Shown one piece after another: positions 41,726-44,171 of a stretch of DNA of 44,171 nt. The notes below the pieces were generated by a model that saw nothing but the letters and a program-made list of their open reading frames with translations, ran no database searches and had not been told where the DNA came from. The translations under genes and the position numbers were made by a program. Every line of letters starts with the position of its first letter. The first letter of the stretch is position 1. Origin of the DNA: Spirochaetota bacterium (GTDB lineage: Bacteria > Spirochaetota > UBA12135 > COTS27 > JAFLEE01); assembly GCA_017302015.1 (NCBI GenBank), contig JAFLEE010000041.1, positions 1-44,171 of the forward strand, read 5' to 3'.

Positions 41726-43453
41726 CTAATGCCCGGGCCCTTCACCGCCCTGCGGGCGGCCCCGCAGCGGCAGGCTCGGGAGCAGGAAGGTGAAGAGCGC
41801 GAGGAGGGCCATGATGATAAGCACCCCCGCGAACACCCGGTGGATCGCTTCCGCGAAGGACCGCTTCACCCCGAGCACCATGCGGTCGATCGTCTCGGCC
41901 TTCACGACCTCGAGGCGTTTGCGCGCGCCCTCGAGTTCGGCGATGGCCTGCGCCGATGGCGCGCTGGCGCGCAGGGCCTTTAGCCGCTCATCGATGCCGG
42001 CGATCTGACGGTCGATCTTCGCCTCGACGGCGGCGCGGATCTCTTGGGGGCCCTTCGATGTCGTTTGCCCCGAGACGGAGGATCGGGCGGCCTGGTGGGT
42101 GGGCGAGGGCGGCATGTTCTTTTCAAGCGCCAGGGTAAGGCTCGCGCTGAAGACGGCCCCAAGGACCGCGGCGGCCACCGTGGAGCCGATCTGGCGAGAG
42201 AATTGGTTGAAGCTCGTGGCCTGGCCGATCTCGGCGGGCGGCACGGAGTTCTGCACGGCGATGGAATAGAGGGATTGGGCCGGCCCGAGGCCGATGCCCG
42301 CCACCACCATGATGGCGATGACCACGCCCATGGGCGTATCGATCCCCAGGCCCAAGAGCAGCGCCGCCGCGACGAGGGCCACGACGGACCCGATGGCCAG
42401 GATGGCTTTGTAGCGGCCCAATTTGGAGGCCAGGGGCCCGCCCAGGGAGGCGCCGAAGATCACCCCGACGGTGAGGGGGATGATGGAGACGCCCGCCCGG
42501 GTGGCGCTCACGCCCTGGATCTGGACCATGTAGAGCGGCAGGAAGATGATGAGGGAGAGGAAGCCGGCCCCGAAAAAGAAGGTGGCGATATTGCCGAGGG
42601 TGAATACGTGGTTACGGAAGAGGGAGAGGTCGAGGACGGGGTGCTTGGCGACCTTGAGGGAATGCCAGACCCAGGCGGTAAGGGCGACAAGTGAGCCGCC
42701 CAGTAGGGCGAGCACCCGGGGGCTGCCCCAGGGATGGGCGTTCTTGTCCAATTGGAGGGCGAGCACGAGGGGGAAGAACGAAGCGACCATGAGGAATGCC
42801 GAGACGAAATTGAAGGCATGGGACGGATCGAGGGGGGCGAGGTGGGGCATGCGCGCGATGAGGAACCATAGGGCCACGACGCCGATGGGGAGGTTCACGT
42901 AGAAGACCCAGCGCCAGCCCTCGACGCCCGCGAGGAGCCCCCCCGCGTGGTCGGTGAGGAGCCCTCCGAAGAGGGGGCCCAGCACGCTGGCGAGGCCGAA
43001 GATCGCCCCGAAGACGCCGCCGATCTTGCTGCGCTCGCGGGGCGGGTAGAGGTCGCTGATGACGATGAAGGCGAGGGTGAAGAGCCCGCCGCCGCCGAGG
43101 CCCTGGAGGCCGCGGAAGGCGACCAATTGCCCCATGCCATCGCCGAGGAGGGGGAGCGTTCCCCATTCGCCCGCCATGCCGCACAGCGCGGAGCCGCCCA
43201 GGAAGGTGAGCGTGGCGAAGAGCATGAGGCGCTTCTTGTCGAAGATGTCGGCGAGTTTCCCGTAGATGGGCACCACCAGGGTCGACACGAGGATGTAGGT
43301 GGAGAAGACCCAGCCGTAGCGCTCCATGCCGCCCAGGTCGGCGACGATGCGCGGGAGGGCGGTGGACACGATGGTCTGGTCGAGGGCGCCGAGGAACATG
43401 ATGAGCGCCACCCCGAAGAGGGTCGCGCCGCGGTGGAGGGGATCGTTCGTCAT
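41726..43453 (-). CDS. MFS drug exporter, DHA2 (EmrB/QacA) type
   Basis: The 575-residue product has about 14 hydrophobic segments, the DHA2 count. The family starts with FLGALDQTIVSTALPRI (motif D1-like), followed by motif A (GKLADIFDKKRLML) after helix 2 and the ARG-like RGLQGLGGGG of motif B. A long cytoplasmic or periplasmic insert of ~110 residues before the last helix (MPPSPTHQAARSSVSG... LKALRASAPSAQAIAELEGARKRLEVVKAE) is coiled-coil-like and unusual for this family. ATG 43453 is preferred over 43489 because AGGGA lies just upstream and the added 12 residues are not conserved. It should export amphipathic or toxic compounds by proton antiport. No EmrA-like fusion protein or TetR-type regulator is adjacent in the window. 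Confidence 0.9.
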   Translation of the reverse strand: MTNDPLHRGATLFGVALIMFLGALDQTIVSTALPRIVADLGGMERYGWVFSTYILVSTLVVPIYGKLADIFDKKRLMLFATLTFLGGSALCGMAGEWGTLPLLGDGMGQLVAFRGLQGLGGGGLFTLAFIVISDLYPPRERSKIGGVFGAIFGLASVLGPLFGGLLTDHAGGLLAGVEGWRWVFYVNLPIGVVALWFLIARMPHLAPLDPSHAFNFVSAFLMVASFFPLVLALQLDKNAHPWGSPRVLALLGGSLVALTAWVWHSLKVAKHPVLDLSLFRNHVFTLGNIATFFFGAGFLSLIIFLPLYMVQIQGVSATRAGVSIIPLTVGVIFGASLGGPLASKLGRYKAILAIGSVVALVAAALLLGLGIDTPMGVVIAIMVVAGIGLGPAQSLYSIAVQNSVPPAEIGQATSFNQFSRQIGSTVAAAVLGAVFSASLTLALEKNMPPSPTHQAARSSVSGQTTSKGPQEIRAAVEAKIDRQIAGIDERLKALRASAPSAQAIAELEGARKRLEVVKAETIDRMVLGVKRSFAEAIHRVFAGVLIIMALLALFTFLLPSLPLRGRPQGGEGPGH

Positions 43454-43528
43454 ATCCCTAAATGTACCCCGTTCCGCCGCCGGGGTCAAAAAGGGGAGGG
43501 CGCGCGCGGGCCAACTCCCGCTGGTCGC

Positions 43529-44171
43529 TCAGGCGTAGCAGCGCACTTCGTAGATCGCCGCGCTGGGGTCACCGTTGGTGGCGAGCACGACGACGCGGAG
43601 TTTTTCGACGTCTACGGGGGCCTGGAGGGCGTGGCGGCGGTGGCGTTGATAATTGCCGGCGGCCTCGATGAGCGTGTGCCAAGCGCCGTTTCGATAGCCC
43701 TCGATGCGGTAATCCCGCGGGCATTGGGGATCGCGGTAGAACGGCGGGTAGGCGTGCACTTCCGCCACCAATTGCCCGGGGAATGAGAGTTCCACATGGC
43801 GGATGGTTTGCGGCTTCGCCCAGGCGAGTTCCACCCATTGGGGGAGGGGCTGCCCCGCGTCGGAGCGCCAGAGGTTCACCCCCCGGTGGGGCCGGGTTTC
43901 GCCGCTTACCACGTTCTCGGGGCCATAGACGGCCTGGGCCGGCGCGACGCGGAAGGCGAGGGGATGGAAGATGGCGCGCATGCGCGGGTGGTTTCCCATC
44001 CGGTACATCGACACCTGGCCGGGCAGGAAGGTGCCGCTGGCGCACCAGCCGACCTCGGGGTTCGGCCCGAGTTCCAGGCGCACATACCCGTCGGGCACCC
44101 CGACGAGGTTCACCGGCCATTCCACCCATTGCTGGACGCCGGGGGGAACCAGGATCTCGCCGGTGGCGAGG
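43529..44171 (-). CDS. C-terminal part of a discoidin (F5/8-type)-domain protein, truncated by window edge
   Basis: The frame is open through the right edge of the window, so only the last ~214 residues are visible. It ends with a F5/8 type C-like (discoidin) module: QWVELAWAKPQTIRHVELSF... CPRDYRIEGYRNGAWHTLIEA... KLRVVVLATNGDPSAAIYEVRCYA, about residues 110-214 of the fragment. The preceding beta-rich part (PVNLVGVPDGYVRLELGPNP) resembles another sandwich domain. Such C-termini occur on secreted FAD-dependent oxidoreductases and glycan-active proteins in polysaccharide degraders, which is my best guess for the whole gene. A possible internal GTG at 44125 is not a credible start. Confidence 0.65.
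   Translation of the reverse strand, partial: LATGEILVPPGVQQWVEWPVNLVGVPDGYVRLELGPNPEVGWCASGTFLPGQVSMYRMGNHPRMRAIFHPLAFRVAPAQAVYGPENVVSGETRPHRGVNLWRSDAGQPLPQWVELAWAKPQTIRHVELSFPGQLVAEVHAYPPFYRDPQCPRDYRIEGYRNGAWHTLIEAAGNYQRHRRHALQAPVDVEKLRVVVLATNGDPSAAIYEVRCYA

Noticed and set aside
1-44171. tRNA, rRNA or transposase genes
   Set aside because: No conserved tRNA loops, rRNA segments, transposase or integrase motifs were seen by eye; a tRNAscan and IS search would be needed to exclude them formally.

Overview
The window looks like chromosomal DNA of a GC-rich Gram-negative bacterium: it carries a TonB-dependent outer-membrane receptor, a lipoprotein with a lipobox, secreted beta-helix proteins and a complete run of thiamine-thiazole genes. 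A DUF4838 glycan-active protein, a sulfatase, a GH78-like enzyme and a discoidin-like protein suggest a polysaccharide-degrading lifestyle of the kind common in Planctomycetes/Lentisphaerae-like and Bacteroidetes-like lineages. No rRNA or other phylogenetic marker is present, so the phylum is not assigned.

Left end (1-4600): visibly lower GC than the rest. It holds a helicase-like gene without its N-terminal half (+) and, convergent to it, a single-chain AAA ATPase fused to a DUF4435/TOPRIM-like domain (-), an architecture that resembles a fused PARIS-type defence protein. Five bases after its stop lies a 60-bp imperfect palindrome with the layout of an integron attC site, so this defence gene may be a captured integron cassette.

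4600-12760: an ECF sigma factor with a small companion, facing a DUF6266-like gene whose upstream region has four GCTCCGT boxes at exact 11-bp spacing; an MNT/HepT toxin-antitoxin pair; a 3 x 54-bp tandem array enclosed by a perfect 16-bp inverted repeat; a TonB-dependent receptor and a GH78-like protein; and a HicA/HicB locus in which hicA has lost its start codon while hicB is intact. Three related GC-rich hairpins sit just 3' of genes here.

12760-28430: an ABC-F ATPase (-), a DUF2079 membrane protein, a secreted DUF4838 protein, an IclR regulator with a sulfatase (-), the operon thiS-thiE-like-thiG-thiH-thiF(rhodanese) with 4-bp start/stop overlaps and no recognisable TPP riboswitch, then an ABC exporter with a PH-like and zinc-ribbon N-terminus plus its DUF1854 partner (-).

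28430-41700: a structured intergenic region, then five same-strand genes that look like one envelope or surface-display unit: FecR lipoprotein, barrel/TolB-like/PEGA protein, TPR-propeller protein, and two tandem paralogous beta-helix/FnIII/PKD/FlgD-like secreted proteins whose last ~560 bp are about 95% identical and each carry a G8 tract. The window closes with a 14-helix MFS exporter (-) and the 3' end of a discoidin-like gene (-) that runs off the edge.

The strongest leads are the attC-linked fused defence ATPase, the five-gene envelope operon with a homogenised C-terminal module, and the start-less hicA.
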